A DNA stretch of 64,000 nt from a candidate division KSB1 bacterium (GCA_034506395.1 JAPDPQ010000006.1:1-64000); one strand, 5' to 3'; positions 34,583-44,215 are shown, counted from the first letter of the stretch. The notes: generated from the letters alone by a model not told the origin. Numbers and translations: made by a program.

Positions 34583-35386
34583 ATGGGATTTATATATGAG
34601 GCATTGAAAAAAGCGCAGCAGGAAGGGAAGTGGATAGAACCAGGCCCCATGAAGGCCATGGAGTCTCCCGATGTTGCGCTTGCGGATTGGCAGCTCCCTG
34701 GCGAGGTGATCAAGGAATTTTCAATGCTCAAAGTTAAGATCCAACAGGCTCACGCCCAGCAGGGTATCCAGGTTTTCACTATAACCAGTTCCATACCCGA
34801 AGAGGGACGAACCACCATCGCTTATATTTTGGCGCTGATGCTTTCCCAATCCCTGAATGGCTATCACAATACAGGAGAAAAATATTTTTTTCGATCAGAC
34901 TCAATGCCAAAAGATAAATGCAAGGTGCTATTGATCGATGCAAATCTGGAACGGCCGATGCTTCACCGGCTGTTCAAGGCATCGCTAAGCCCAGGGTTAA
35001 CAGATTTTTTTTTCAATTCCCATAGCAATACCATCTTTGCTCGATCAGTGGCTGCGGGTCACCTTTACCTGATCACCGCAGGCACCAATTACCCTCATAG
35101 CAATGACATCTACAATTCGGCTGCGATGTCCGAATTATTCAAGCGGCTCAAGGAAAATTTCACATATATTCTGATCGATGCCCCCGCAGTGCTGGATAAC
35201 CCTGGAGCACTTTCCCTATCGCGATTAGCCGATGGAGTGCTCTTTGTAGTCAAAGCGAACCAGACCCGACTGGAAGTGATTGACGAGGCGAAGCTCCGGC
35301 TACAGGATGCTGGAGCGAAAATTTTGGGCGTGGTGCTGAATGAGAGAAGGTTTTTTATACCAGAGGGAATTTATAAAAGAATCTAA
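34583..35386 (+). CDS. BY-kinase-like (CpsD/CapB-type) ATPase with degenerate Walker A
   Basis: The 267-residue protein has the N-terminal signature of EPS-locus tyrosine autokinases (MGFIYEALKKAQQEG), then the P-loop region ITSSIPEEGRTTIAYILA (68-84). The next motifs are Walker A' VLLIDANLERPMLHRLF (115-131), Walker B FTYILIDAPAVLD and VVLNERRFFIPEGIYKRI at the end. Canonical family members have PGEGKS/T at the P-loop; here the lysine is Arg76 and the first glycine is Glu. The Walker A' aspartate after the second Asp position is Asn121. Only one tyrosine lies near the C-terminus, not the usual cluster. ATP use and autophosphorylation are therefore doubtful; it may act as a regulator of the Wzz-like partner. 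Confidence 0.85.
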   Translation: MGFIYEALKKAQQEGKWIEPGPMKAMESPDVALADWQLPGEVIKEFSMLKVKIQQAHAQQGIQVFTITSSIPEEGRTTIAYILALMLSQSLNGYHNTGEKYFFRSDSMPKDKCKVLLIDANLERPMLHRLFKASLSPGLTDFFFNSHSNTIFARSVAAGHLYLITAGTNYPHSNDIYNSAAMSELFKRLKENFTYILIDAPAVLDNPGALSLSRLADGVLFVVKANQTRLEVIDEAKLRLQDAGAKILGVVLNERRFFIPEGIYKRI

Positions 35387-35463
35387 GTCCTCTTATTTTA
35401 CCAGATTTTATATTTCAATTACAATCGTCTTTTATTTCAAAATCAAAAGCATTCGAAAAATTG

Positions 35464-35487
35464 TTATCCCTGCGCATGCAGGCATCC
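35464..35487. repeat. Short palindromic element, copy 2
   Basis: CCCTGC-GCAT-GCAGGC with flanking AT on either side, sharing the core CCTGCGCATGCAGG with the element at 27561-27588. It lies in the 177-bp gap between the BY-kinase-like gene and the O-antigen ligase gene. The second copy carries two mismatches in the outer stem. Confidence 0.7.
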
Positions 35488-35563
35488 TTTTATTAAAGCA
35501 TAAAATGCTGTCGCTTTTTAGATTCTCAGTTCAAAATGATAATTTTTAATATTTAAAAACTCA

Positions 35564-37033
35564 ATGACAAAATTGATTCAGAAAGATTCACCCAGATTCT
35601 TTGCAATTGACCTCGTTTCCAATAAAAGCGGGTGGCAGCGATTACAATTCCTGCCCGAAACCATCATTTATGGGATAATCGGATCGATAATTGGATTGGT
35701 CGCGCTGTTGCTTTCGCCCAAAATCACCCTGGGATTATTCATCCTAATGGTATTTGGTATAATTGGACTAATGAAGACAGAATTGGTGGCGATGATGCTC
35801 GCTCTGCTTCTTCCGTTCCATCTTGAATGGGAGATGCCACAGCTTGCTGGTATCAAAGTGGGAACGACGTCTCTGCTGGTTGGAGTTGGTTTAACCAGCA
35901 TTATTTTTCGCCAATTTTTAGGTTATCAAAATAAATTTCCTCGGATCCCATGCATAGCGCCCTGGACTTTAATGGCGATATTCATGTGCGCTGCCTATAT
36001 TCATTCCCCTTATTTCAGTACTGAACTAGCTAAAATGCCGTGGCATTTGTATCGAGCGGTTCTGAGATTTCTATTGGTCTTTCCGTTACTTTTTCTTCTT
36101 TTAAAATTAAAAGGAGAACAGCTTTTAAAAAAAATTATTACCCTGATTCTCTTCGCCTCTATGCTTAGCGCCATGGGCGGAATCATACAAACAATAACAG
36201 CGACTCCATTTCGCCCATTCCATCACGGAGTTGTCTCTGAGAGCATGGTCCTTTATTCGGATTTATTTAAAGTCGATCCGAATACGGGTATCTTGAGGGC
36301 ATTTGGGTCTTTTACTCATCCAAATGCTTTTGCCGGCTATCTGGTGATCAGTCTGACCCTTACCATGGGAATCATTTTATTTGGTCCGAAAGATAAGCTC
36401 TGGTATCTGGCAATTATTTCTGGATGTGTACAGATCATAGCCCTGCTTTTCACCATGTCCCGGGGAGGCTGGGTAGCTTTCTCTAGTTCATTTTTGATTA
36501 TGGCCTCCTTGGCCCGACAGAAAAAAATAATTGGATTGGGTTTACTGTTTTTAACAATTACTATAATCATCATGCCAAGTGAACATAAAAATAAGTTTGC
36601 CTCGCGCGCCAAAAGCATCTCCAAGCCCTCTGAAGTTCAGGAATTCACGTTTCGCCAGAAGCGCTGGGAAGCATTCTTTGAGATTGCGATTCATAATCCG
36701 ATTGTAGGAACAGGCAGTGCAGTATTAGACAACCCAAATGAGGCTGAGATCGGCCGAACGCCACATAATATGTATCTTTATTTTGCTGTTCAAAACGGCA
36801 TCCCGGCGCTGGTTTTGTTGGCTTATTTTATGACTCAGTTAATTTGGAGGGGCTTTAATATTTTCGAGCGATCCTCAGATCGGCTGCAACGTACGCTTGG
36901 ACTCGGCCTTTTAGGTGCTGGTATAGGTTTGGTCATTCATGGAGCTGTCGATGCACTGATCGGGCTCGAGCAAATTTGGACCGCTTTTTGGATGTTATTA
37001 GCCATGGCGTTTTTTTTAAGAGAGAAAACCTAA
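35564..37033 (+). CDS. O-antigen ligase/polymerase (Wzy/WaaL-type) membrane protein
   Basis: The 489-residue protein is highly hydrophobic, with about 11-12 membrane segments. The ligase-domain signature is present: FTMSRGGWVAFSSSF, then a large external loop with GTGSAVLDNPNEAEIGRTPH followed by NMYLYFAVQNGIPALVL. The loop histidine (PHN) and upstream arginine are the residues expected at the active site. As the only such gene in the locus it probably polymerises the EPS repeat unit (Wzy role), although ligation to lipid cannot be excluded. Confidence 0.87.
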   Translation: MTKLIQKDSPRFFAIDLVSNKSGWQRLQFLPETIIYGIIGSIIGLVALLLSPKITLGLFILMVFGIIGLMKTELVAMMLALLLPFHLEWEMPQLAGIKVGTTSLLVGVGLTSIIFRQFLGYQNKFPRIPCIAPWTLMAIFMCAAYIHSPYFSTELAKMPWHLYRAVLRFLLVFPLLFLLLKLKGEQLLKKIITLILFASMLSAMGGIIQTITATPFRPFHHGVVSESMVLYSDLFKVDPNTGILRAFGSFTHPNAFAGYLVISLTLTMGIILFGPKDKLWYLAIISGCVQIIALLFTMSRGGWVAFSSSFLIMASLARQKKIIGLGLLFLTITIIIMPSEHKNKFASRAKSISKPSEVQEFTFRQKRWEAFFEIAIHNPIVGTGSAVLDNPNEAEIGRTPHNMYLYFAVQNGIPALVLLAYFMTQLIWRGFNIFERSSDRLQRTLGLGLLGAGIGLVIHGAVDALIGLEQIWTAFWMLLAMAFFLREKT

Positions 37034-37136
37034 TAACAACCAAGACCAATTAAAAAAAATTAGCATTATAGAATTCGTCTTTTCGGATTAACTTTCATCT
37101 TGGATCAAGATTTTGATATAGCAGATTCGCAAAGAT

Positions 37137-38321
37137 ATGATAAATTGCTCGATTCAAAAATTAAAAGTACTAATGATTGCCAACGGTCACCCTATTCCGG
37201 GACTGGAACATTATTACACCTTCATCGCGGAACAAGCAAGGGCATTGGCAAAATATATTCATCTATCCGTGGTCGTCCCAATTGAGGTATTATTACCCAT
37301 TCCCAAACATCGGCATCAATTAAAGTTCAGCAAAAAATTCCCAAAATATCGCTCAGATTATGGCTATACTGTCTTTTTCCCGAGAGCCTATCGCTATTTT
37401 CCAGGATTAAATAAGTATCTAGCAGATAATTTAATGCTCTGGTCAATCTTATACTATATCTGGCGTAACAAACTCCAATTCGATCTCATTCACACGCATT
37501 TTGCGCACCCAGCGGGATACATTGGAGCAATTATAGCAAAACACTTCCGCAAGCCGCATATTCTAACAGTCCACGGCTCAGATATTTTGGAGGAATTCGT
37601 GCCAAACGAAATTGTGCGATTACGGAAGCATCATCGCGATTTTGCATTGCAAATGGCTAATCGAATTATCAGCGTGAGCAATTATCTCAAACACGTACTG
37701 ATCGCAAGAGGAATAGCACCAGAAAAGATGATAGTTATCCCAAATGGCATCGACACCAACATTTTCATTCCAGAAATCGATTTGAACGGACATGTTGATA
37801 TTCTTTTTGTGGGGAATTTGATCGAATTGAAAGGGATTGATTTGCTCATTCAGGCTTTTCACAAGTTCTATCAGAAATATCCGAATTTGAATTTGAAGAT
37901 TATCGGCGAGGGACCTCTGAGAGATAAGCTCTGCTCTTTAGCTCTGAAATTAGGCATCTCCGATCGTGTGAATTTCCTTGGCCCTATGCAAAATCGGAAT
38001 GTCGCCAGGATTCTTTCAAAAGCACGATTGCTTTGTCTTCCTAGTCGCCAGGAGGGATTCGGCGTAGTGGCCATTGAGGCCCTTGCCAGCGGGGTTCCCG
38101 TTGTTGGAGCCAGAACTGGTGGCATCATAGATATCATCACTTCTGATAACATTGGATTTTTGTTTGAGCCAGGTAATAGTGATGATTTGGCTTTGAAATT
38201 GGAAGCAGCTTTGAATAAAAATTGGGATAAGAACGCCATTCGTAAAGAAGGGCTAAAGTACTCTTGGGAATTAATAGCTGATCGGATCATTGAACAATAT
38301 CATGTGGTGCAAAAAAAATGA
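37137..38321 (+). CDS. Glycosyltransferase family 4, copy 1
   Basis: A GT-B retaining glycosyltransferase of 394 residues. The N-terminal acceptor domain begins KVLMIANGHPIPGLEHYY. The donor domain holds NGIDTNIF, DILFVGNLIELKGIDLLIQA, IIGEGPLRDKL and the ExE-like stretch SRQEGFGVVAIEALASGVPV ahead of VGARTGGI. Its product would add one sugar to the lipid-linked EPS unit. The stop overlaps the start of the flippase gene by 4 bp (ATGA). The start has only a weak ribosome-binding site. Confidence 0.9.
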   Translation: MINCSIQKLKVLMIANGHPIPGLEHYYTFIAEQARALAKYIHLSVVVPIEVLLPIPKHRHQLKFSKKFPKYRSDYGYTVFFPRAYRYFPGLNKYLADNLMLWSILYYIWRNKLQFDLIHTHFAHPAGYIGAIIAKHFRKPHILTVHGSDILEEFVPNEIVRLRKHHRDFALQMANRIISVSNYLKHVLIARGIAPEKMIVIPNGIDTNIFIPEIDLNGHVDILFVGNLIELKGIDLLIQAFHKFYQKYPNLNLKIIGEGPLRDKLCSLALKLGISDRVNFLGPMQNRNVARILSKARLLCLPSRQEGFGVVAIEALASGVPVVGARTGGIIDIITSDNIGFLFEPGNSDDLALKLEAALNKNWDKNAIRKEGLKYSWELIADRIIEQYHVVQKK

Positions 38322-39607
38322 GCCTTTTCCGAGAAAGCACCGTTTCATTCGTCAGCCTAATCATCGCCAATATCTGTTATCTCGTTATCGGCGTGATGAT
38401 CGCCAGGGCGTTGGGTCCCGAGGGCAAAGGCGCTTGGGCCATTATTTTAATGATCATCGATTACCTGGCGTTGCTTTCCAACCTGGGGCTAGATGCGGCC
38501 AGTGTCTATTATCTGGGGCAGGGCAATCATTCCAGAGGGCAAATCCTTTCGGTCATCATTTATGCAACGATAGGGCTGGGCCTGATCGCCCTATTTATTT
38601 TTACGCCTATCATCTGGCTATGGGGCGACGCCATCTTCGCCAAGGGTGAGTTTGATGCTGGTTTGTCAATTGGTGCTGTCTTAATTGTGCCGCTTGTCTT
38701 AGGACTGCGGCTGATCAGCAGCTATTTTCAGGGCTGTCTGAAAATCGTGAAATACAATTTACTAATCCTGATCCAATTATTCTTTCAAATCATCAGCCTG
38801 TACCTCTGTTTGGTGATCTTGAAATGGCAAATCTGGGGCATTTTTATTTCCTATGTCGCTTCGCTGTTGATTGCTATTGGCATGGGAGTAATTTTTCTTT
38901 TTGTCGAAGGCATCGGCATCGAATTTCATAACAGCCTGGCGCTGGCGAAAAAAATGCTTCACTATGGATTCAAAGGTTACATCGGCAATCTGATCCAATT
39001 TGTCAATTACAAAGTCGATCTTTTTTTGGTCAATTTGCTGCTGGGCTTGAGCGCGACGGGTATTTATTCGATAGCCGTGAATCTGGCGAGTTTATGCTGG
39101 TTCGTCTCCTATGCCATGGCAACCAGCTTATTCCCTCGCGCCTCAGCTTCGGGAAAAAGCAGCGCTGAATTGATCAACCGATCCGCCTCGATTTGTTTGC
39201 TATTGACTGGTGTATCGGCAGGAATGCTTGCGCTGATTTGTAAGCCAGCGATCCGTTTGCTGTATGGCGAACAGTTCCTGCTAGCTGCAAAAGCAATTTA
39301 TGTTCTGCTGCCAGGTGTGGTCATTTTTGTTTATACCCGAATTCTGGCAACTTACTTCTCGGGCAATGGGCGTCCGCTGATCAACTCCGCCATTAGCCTG
39401 GCATCATTAGCAGTGAGCATCCCATTGAATTTGATTCTGATTCCACGATTGGGATTGCCTGGCGCTGCGCTGGCAATCACGTTAGCTTATATAGTGAGCA
39501 GCGGGCTTAGCTATCTTTTGTTCAAGTTTTACCCCATTGATCACAGTTTTGAAGTTTTGTTTCATAAAATATTCAGATTGAAAAAAGCAATTGAAATTCA
39601 GCCATGA
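38318..39607 (+). CDS. Wzx-type lipid-linked oligosaccharide flippase
   Basis: The 429-residue membrane protein has about 12 predicted helices and the typical N-terminus of the polysaccharide biosynthesis/MATE-like family (ESTVSFVSLIIANICYLVIG, then VMIARALGPEGKGAWAI). Wzx moves the completed repeat unit on its polyprenyl carrier across the inner membrane for polymerisation. ATGA overlaps tie it to the glycosyltransferase genes on both sides. Confidence 0.9.
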   Translation: MSLFRESTVSFVSLIIANICYLVIGVMIARALGPEGKGAWAIILMIIDYLALLSNLGLDAASVYYLGQGNHSRGQILSVIIYATIGLGLIALFIFTPIIWLWGDAIFAKGEFDAGLSIGAVLIVPLVLGLRLISSYFQGCLKIVKYNLLILIQLFFQIISLYLCLVILKWQIWGIFISYVASLLIAIGMGVIFLFVEGIGIEFHNSLALAKKMLHYGFKGYIGNLIQFVNYKVDLFLVNLLLGLSATGIYSIAVNLASLCWFVSYAMATSLFPRASASGKSSAELINRSASICLLLTGVSAGMLALICKPAIRLLYGEQFLLAAKAIYVLLPGVVIFVYTRILATYFSGNGRPLINSAISLASLAVSIPLNLILIPRLGLPGAALAITLAYIVSSGLSYLLFKFYPIDHSFEVLFHKIFRLKKAIEIQP

Positions 39608-40938
39608 AAAAAGTTTTAATGATCTCCTATTTCTTCCCGCCTATGGGCGGTGTAGCGGTTCAGCGGATCACCAAATTCTGCAAGTTTTTGCCTGAATTTG
39701 GTTGGCAGCCCATCGTATTAACGGTAAAAAACGGCTATTGGACAGTTTGGGATCACTCTAACGAGGATCATAAAACAGGTTATGAAGTCGTTTATCGCAC
39801 GCCATTTATTTCGCCTTTTACATTAATCAATAAGCTGAGCTTCGGCAAGGCGAAATTCGGGACGACCAGCGAAGATAAAGGCAAAGCACTCGATAAACCG
39901 TCTTGGTGCAGGAAGCTAATGCGCCAGATATCCATGCTCTGGTGCGTGCCTGATGAATTTATCAGTTGGTTCCCGATCGCTTTTTTTTACGGATTAAAAA
40001 TTATCAAAAAGCATGGCGTTGACCTCATTTATGCCAACGATAGTCCGCATACTTGTCCTTTGATTGCTTTAGCTTTGAACAAAACGACAGGATTGCCTTT
40101 TATCACTGACTTTAGGGATCTTTGGATTGCCAATCCCGAATTCAATCCCAGGAATGGATTAGAGATGATATTACAAAAAAAACTGGAAAGGATAATTATA
40201 AAAAAATCGAACCAAATTATAACTGTTACCAATGGTTTTGCAAATGTGTTAGCTAAAACGCATGGTGAAAAGCAGAATAAAAAACTCACTGTGATTTATA
40301 ACGGTTTCGATATGGATGACTTTGAAAATAGCTATTCTGGCATATATCAGAAAGGGCAGAAGACTTTTCGAATTGTCTATACAGGAAGCTTCTTCGGAAC
40401 TCTTATGACTCCTGAAAATTTTCTCATCGCCTTTTCTCGATTTGTTAGAAACTATAATCTGCATCCTTCTGAGATTGAGATAATCTTTGCTGGGGCTGAG
40501 AGCGAACAGTTGAAAATCTTAATCGAAAAAACTCGAACAAAAAATTATATAAAAGTTTTACCGAATCTATCTCATCGCAATGCATGCAGTCTGCAAAAAT
40601 CAGCCGATCTACTCCTTTTCATTATCCATTCATGCAAAGGTGGAAAAGATAGAGTATCTGCCAAGCTCTTTGAATATCTTGCCGCTGGGCCCCCCATATT
40701 TGCTATTATTCCTCATGGTGAAGCAGCCAATATTATTGAAAAAACAGCATCAGGAATGCTTGCCAATCCAGATGATGTAGCTGAAATTGAAGCCTCTCTG
40801 ACATCTCTTTATGAAAAAATTCATATCAAAAAAGAGCCGTTTCAAAGAAATGAGGCTGAGATAAGGAAATTCAATCGGCGGGATCAGACCAAAAGGTTGG
40901 CAGAGATATTCGATGAAGTCACTGAAGCAAGAAAATGA
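39604..40938 (+). CDS. Glycosyltransferase family 4, copy 2
   Basis: The 444-residue GT-B protein begins VLMISYFFPPMGGVAVQRIT, the pattern seen in many capsule GT4 enzymes. It has a donor site with IVYTGSFFGT, HRNACSLQKSADLLLFI and SAKLFEYLAAGPPIFAIIPH; the usual EGF motif is replaced by AKLFEY, as in this subgroup. It overlaps the flippase gene by 4 bp. Donor and acceptor are unknown. Confidence 0.87.
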   Translation: MKKVLMISYFFPPMGGVAVQRITKFCKFLPEFGWQPIVLTVKNGYWTVWDHSNEDHKTGYEVVYRTPFISPFTLINKLSFGKAKFGTTSEDKGKALDKPSWCRKLMRQISMLWCVPDEFISWFPIAFFYGLKIIKKHGVDLIYANDSPHTCPLIALALNKTTGLPFITDFRDLWIANPEFNPRNGLEMILQKKLERIIIKKSNQIITVTNGFANVLAKTHGEKQNKKLTVIYNGFDMDDFENSYSGIYQKGQKTFRIVYTGSFFGTLMTPENFLIAFSRFVRNYNLHPSEIEIIFAGAESEQLKILIEKTRTKNYIKVLPNLSHRNACSLQKSADLLLFIIHSCKGGKDRVSAKLFEYLAAGPPIFAIIPHGEAANIIEKTASGMLANPDDVAEIEASLTSLYEKIHIKKEPFQRNEAEIRKFNRRDQTKRLAEIFDEVTEARK

Positions 40939-40968
40939 GAAAGAACAAAATTTATAACTAAGCGAACA

Positions 40969-41790
40969 ATGACAGATTCAAACCAACAAAATCAGCAAAA
41001 AAAATTGCCATGTATCGTAACGACCTCTTGGGATGACGGTTCAGTTCTCGATTTGAAATTGGCGAATTTGCTCGATAAATATAATTCGAAAGGGACTTTT
41101 TATATTCCACAAAGCTGTATCAATCATGGCTTTTCAATTGGAAATTTAAAGGAGATATCGAATTGTCATGAAATTGGAGCGCATGGCGTTTCTCACAGGG
41201 ATTTGACTAAATTGCTCCCTCAAGAAGCAATTCATGAGATAAAAGAAAGCAAACATTTTCTTGAAGGCATCCTAAAAAATGAAATAGCAATGTTTGCATA
41301 CCCTTATGGGTCCTATAATAATTTGATTAAATCTCACGTTAAAGATTGCGGTTACCTAGGAGCACGGACGATCAATCCCTTTCGCTTCGAATTAGCATTT
41401 GATGCCTTCGAAATGGGAGTAACCATGCACATAGCGCTTTTTTATTCATTTATTTTTAGAAAATTAGGAAATTTGAAAGAGAAAATATTGAACTCATATA
41501 ACGAGCAATTGTCATTAGAAGATAATATTGTAATTAAACAGCCACAGGTTAAAGATTATCTTAAGCTTTTCAGAATTGGATTGCCTCTCTTATCATTTGT
41601 AGACAACAAAAAATTAATCATGAATATTTTTAAAAGAATTCTTACTACAGGTGGAATTTTTCATCTCTGGGGGCATTCCTGGGAGATCGAGCAATTTAAG
41701 ATGTGGAAATCATTAGAACTGATCTTTGAATATATTAGCAAGCGCCCAGAAGTCAAATATCTCACCAATTCGGGCTGTTTGGAAATGTGA
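40969..41790 (+). CDS. Polysaccharide deacetylase (NodB/CE4 domain)
   Basis: The 273-residue protein has NodB motif 1 TSWDDG (Asp22 and Asp23), and motif 2 HEIGAHGVSHRDL with His72 and His76 as zinc ligands. A later AYPYGSYN matches motif 3. No signal peptide is seen, so it may act in the cytoplasm on a lipid-linked sugar before flipping, removing N-acetyl groups from the EPS unit. The last 100 residues have the LHLWGHSWEIE-like motif (FHLWGHSWEIE here). Gene spacing to neighbours is 3-30 bp. Confidence 0.87.
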   Translation: MTDSNQQNQQKKLPCIVTTSWDDGSVLDLKLANLLDKYNSKGTFYIPQSCINHGFSIGNLKEISNCHEIGAHGVSHRDLTKLLPQEAIHEIKESKHFLEGILKNEIAMFAYPYGSYNNLIKSHVKDCGYLGARTINPFRFELAFDAFEMGVTMHIALFYSFIFRKLGNLKEKILNSYNEQLSLEDNIVIKQPQVKDYLKLFRIGLPLLSFVDNKKLIMNIFKRILTTGGIFHLWGHSWEIEQFKMWKSLELIFEYISKRPEVKYLTNSGCLEM

Positions 41791-41793
41791 ACA

Positions 41794-42999
41794 ATGAAAA
41801 TATTATTTGTAAATGAAACCATGGGTTTTGTTGGTGGCTTGGAACAGTATATATTTAGCTTAAGCAAAGTATTATCTGGAAATGGTCATCAATGCAGCTT
41901 GCTTTATGCGAAAAGTTCAGGCAAAAATTGTGATCAATTCGCACGCTATTTTTTCCAATGCTATCAGATTGATTTTTCCCATTCGCCTCAATTTGATGGC
42001 GTTGCATTAAGAAAAATTCTCATTCAAGAGCGGCCAGATGTTGCTTTTTTGCACAAGATTTCAAATGCGAGAATGATCCATGAAATCCATCGATCAGTAC
42101 CAACGGTAAGAATGATCCATGATGTGGCGCCATTTTGCCCAAGTAACAGAAAATTTTATTATTTCTCTGGCAAGCTGTGCTATAGAAAAATGGGGCTGAA
42201 ATGCTATTTATTCCCAGGCTGTTATCGCCTAACTCACGCTAGACTTCCTTTTATCGGCCATGGAAGTTTGTACAGAACAAAGCAAGAGCTTAAAGGCACA
42301 TTGATCTTGGATCATATAATAGTTGCCAGCAACTACATGAGAGATCAGTTACTCATGCATGGCTGCCCGCTGGAAAAATTGACCGTGTTAAGATTGTTTT
42401 TCGATGCCAAGATCGTTACGATCTCATCAAAAGAAGAGTATCAAAATGTTATTCTATTCTTAGGAAACGTGAACAAAAGCAAAGGGCTAGATTGGCTAAT
42501 AAAATCTTTGGAATTTGTCAGGTCTCCTTATCAAACAATCGTGATCGGTGATGGGAAAGAATTACAATACAATAAATCTTTAGCAGCAAAACTAGGTTTT
42601 TCCGAACGGATCGAATTTCTTGGATGGATTGATTATGACAGAATAAAAAATTACTTTCGGAATGCTGTGATGTTAGTGGTTCCCTCGCGCTGGCCTGAGC
42701 CATTCGGACTGGTTGGTCTGGAAGCCATGGCTCATGGTGTGCCTGTTATAGCCTCCAATGTCGGCGGCATTCCCGACTGGCTGGAGGACGGCAAGAATGG
42801 CTTTCTTGTCGAAAGAGGCAATATCCGTCAACTGGCTGAAAAGATCGAGCTGCTGTTGACCGATAGAAATTTAAATCAAAAGCTTGGCGAATATGGGAGA
42901 ACATGCGTGATAACCAAATATAACCCCGATGATTATGTGAAAAAGCTGATGCGAATTTTCGAGCAAGCAATTCAAAAACGACGAAACGAGCAAATCTAA
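41794..42999 (+). CDS. Glycosyltransferase family 4, copy 3
   Basis: The 401-residue GT-B enzyme has MGFVGGLEQYIFSLSKVL at the acceptor end. At the donor end are LFLGNVNKSKGLDWLIKSL, VIGDGKELQ, and PSRWPEPFGLVGLEAMAHGV followed by PVIASNVGGIPDWL. The EPFGLVGLE motif supplies the two conserved glutamates. It starts 3 bp after the deacetylase stop codon. A cysteine-rich insert (CPSNRKFYYFSGKLCYRKMG, then a further LKCYLFPGC) near residues 113-147 is common in one GT4 subgroup. Confidence 0.9.
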   Translation: MKILFVNETMGFVGGLEQYIFSLSKVLSGNGHQCSLLYAKSSGKNCDQFARYFFQCYQIDFSHSPQFDGVALRKILIQERPDVAFLHKISNARMIHEIHRSVPTVRMIHDVAPFCPSNRKFYYFSGKLCYRKMGLKCYLFPGCYRLTHARLPFIGHGSLYRTKQELKGTLILDHIIVASNYMRDQLLMHGCPLEKLTVLRLFFDAKIVTISSKEEYQNVILFLGNVNKSKGLDWLIKSLEFVRSPYQTIVIGDGKELQYNKSLAAKLGFSERIEFLGWIDYDRIKNYFRNAVMLVVPSRWPEPFGLVGLEAMAHGVPVIASNVGGIPDWLEDGKNGFLVERGNIRQLAEKIELLLTDRNLNQKLGEYGRTCVITKYNPDDYVKKLMRIFEQAIQKRRNEQI

Positions 43000-43009
43000 A
43001 TAGAAAATT

Positions 43010-44215
43010 ATGGATTCCCTAGTCACTCGATTTAAGGCAGATCTAAGATTGATCTGGCATCAAAGCCGAAAATTGACCTTTCGGTTTATCAGTAAGCTAT
43101 TGTTCTGGCTACCCACAAGAGAAATAAATTTAATTGAGATCAAACGGGTTTTGGTTATCATCGTTGGTAAATATGGCATCGGTGATGTGGTCTTATGTAC
43201 CCCAGCTCTGCGATTATTATCTGAGCATTTTGGTGCAAAATCAATTTCCGTTCTTATTGATCAAAAGAATACTCATGTTTTAGATAATTGTCCTTTGTTT
43301 GAACATTTGTTCATCTTTAACAATCGAAGTAAGCTTAGAAAGTTGTTCAGCATGATAAAATTGGCAAAGCAGCTTCGTCAATGTCACTTCGATATAGCGA
43401 TTGATTTCTACAGTTATCAAGGGATAAATAGCGCATTGCTGGCTGTGCTGAGTGGCGCGAGGCATCGAATCGGCAGGGATACTGATCATCGAGGTTTCTT
43501 TTTCACGAAAAAGCTGCCGCCAGCTCCGCCTCAGCAACACCAAATTGATCGCGTGTCGGAATTATTGTACCCGATTGGCCTTGATAAAGTGACATCTCAA
43601 CCTGAATTTTTTATCTTTCAAAAAGATCAGAAGAGAGTCGAGCGGTTATTGAATGATCTAGGAATTGAAAATAATAAGCCGTTCATTATTATTCATCCCG
43701 GAACCGGGAACTATATCTCCCAGGCGCGGCAATGGCCGCTTCAGCGGTTTGCCCAACTAGCAGATCGCATTATCGAGAGATATGCTATTGATCTGCTCTT
43801 CACGGGAAGTGGAGCAGAAATCGGAATGGTCGAAATAATACAATCGGCAATGAAGCATCAAGCTTATTCGGTGGCTGGAAAATGTTCGCTACAAGAACTT
43901 GCTGCGCTGATCCAGCGGGCACAATTATTCATTTCTGGTAATACTGGTCCTATGCACATCGCAGTTGCGGTGGGTACCTCAACCGTTTCCATTTTCACTC
44001 ACATCGACCCCGATGACCATCCCGAACGATGGAAACCTAGGGGAACGAACCATATAGTCATTCAAAAAGATGTCGGTTGCAAAGTGTGCGACCGTAGGAG
44101 ATGCCGTTCGTTTCGATGTCTCTATGATTTATCTGTTGATGATGTGTTTCAGGGGGTTAATGAATTGATCAATAGAACTTGGGGGATCAATATATGGAGC
44201 AATCAAGGAAGTTGA
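43010..44215 (+). CDS. Glycosyltransferase family 9 (heptosyltransferase-like)
   Basis: The 401-residue protein has the GT9 signature VIIVGKYGIGDVVLCTPALR (about 49-68). In the C-terminal half it has FIIIHPGTGNY, DLLFTGSGAE and FISGNTGPMHIAVAVGTSTV with THIDPDDHPERW. GT9 enzymes transfer ADP-heptose to LPS core or related sugars. A cysteine-rich tail (CKVCDRRRCRSFRC) close to the end is notable and could bind metal. The downstream gene starts inside its last codons. Confidence 0.88.
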   Translation: MDSLVTRFKADLRLIWHQSRKLTFRFISKLLFWLPTREINLIEIKRVLVIIVGKYGIGDVVLCTPALRLLSEHFGAKSISVLIDQKNTHVLDNCPLFEHLFIFNNRSKLRKLFSMIKLAKQLRQCHFDIAIDFYSYQGINSALLAVLSGARHRIGRDTDHRGFFFTKKLPPAPPQQHQIDRVSELLYPIGLDKVTSQPEFFIFQKDQKRVERLLNDLGIENNKPFIIIHPGTGNYISQARQWPLQRFAQLADRIIERYAIDLLFTGSGAEIGMVEIIQSAMKHQAYSVAGKCSLQELAALIQRAQLFISGNTGPMHIAVAVGTSTVSIFTHIDPDDHPERWKPRGTNHIVIQKDVGCKVCDRRRCRSFRCLYDLSVDDVFQGVNELINRTWGINIWSNQGS

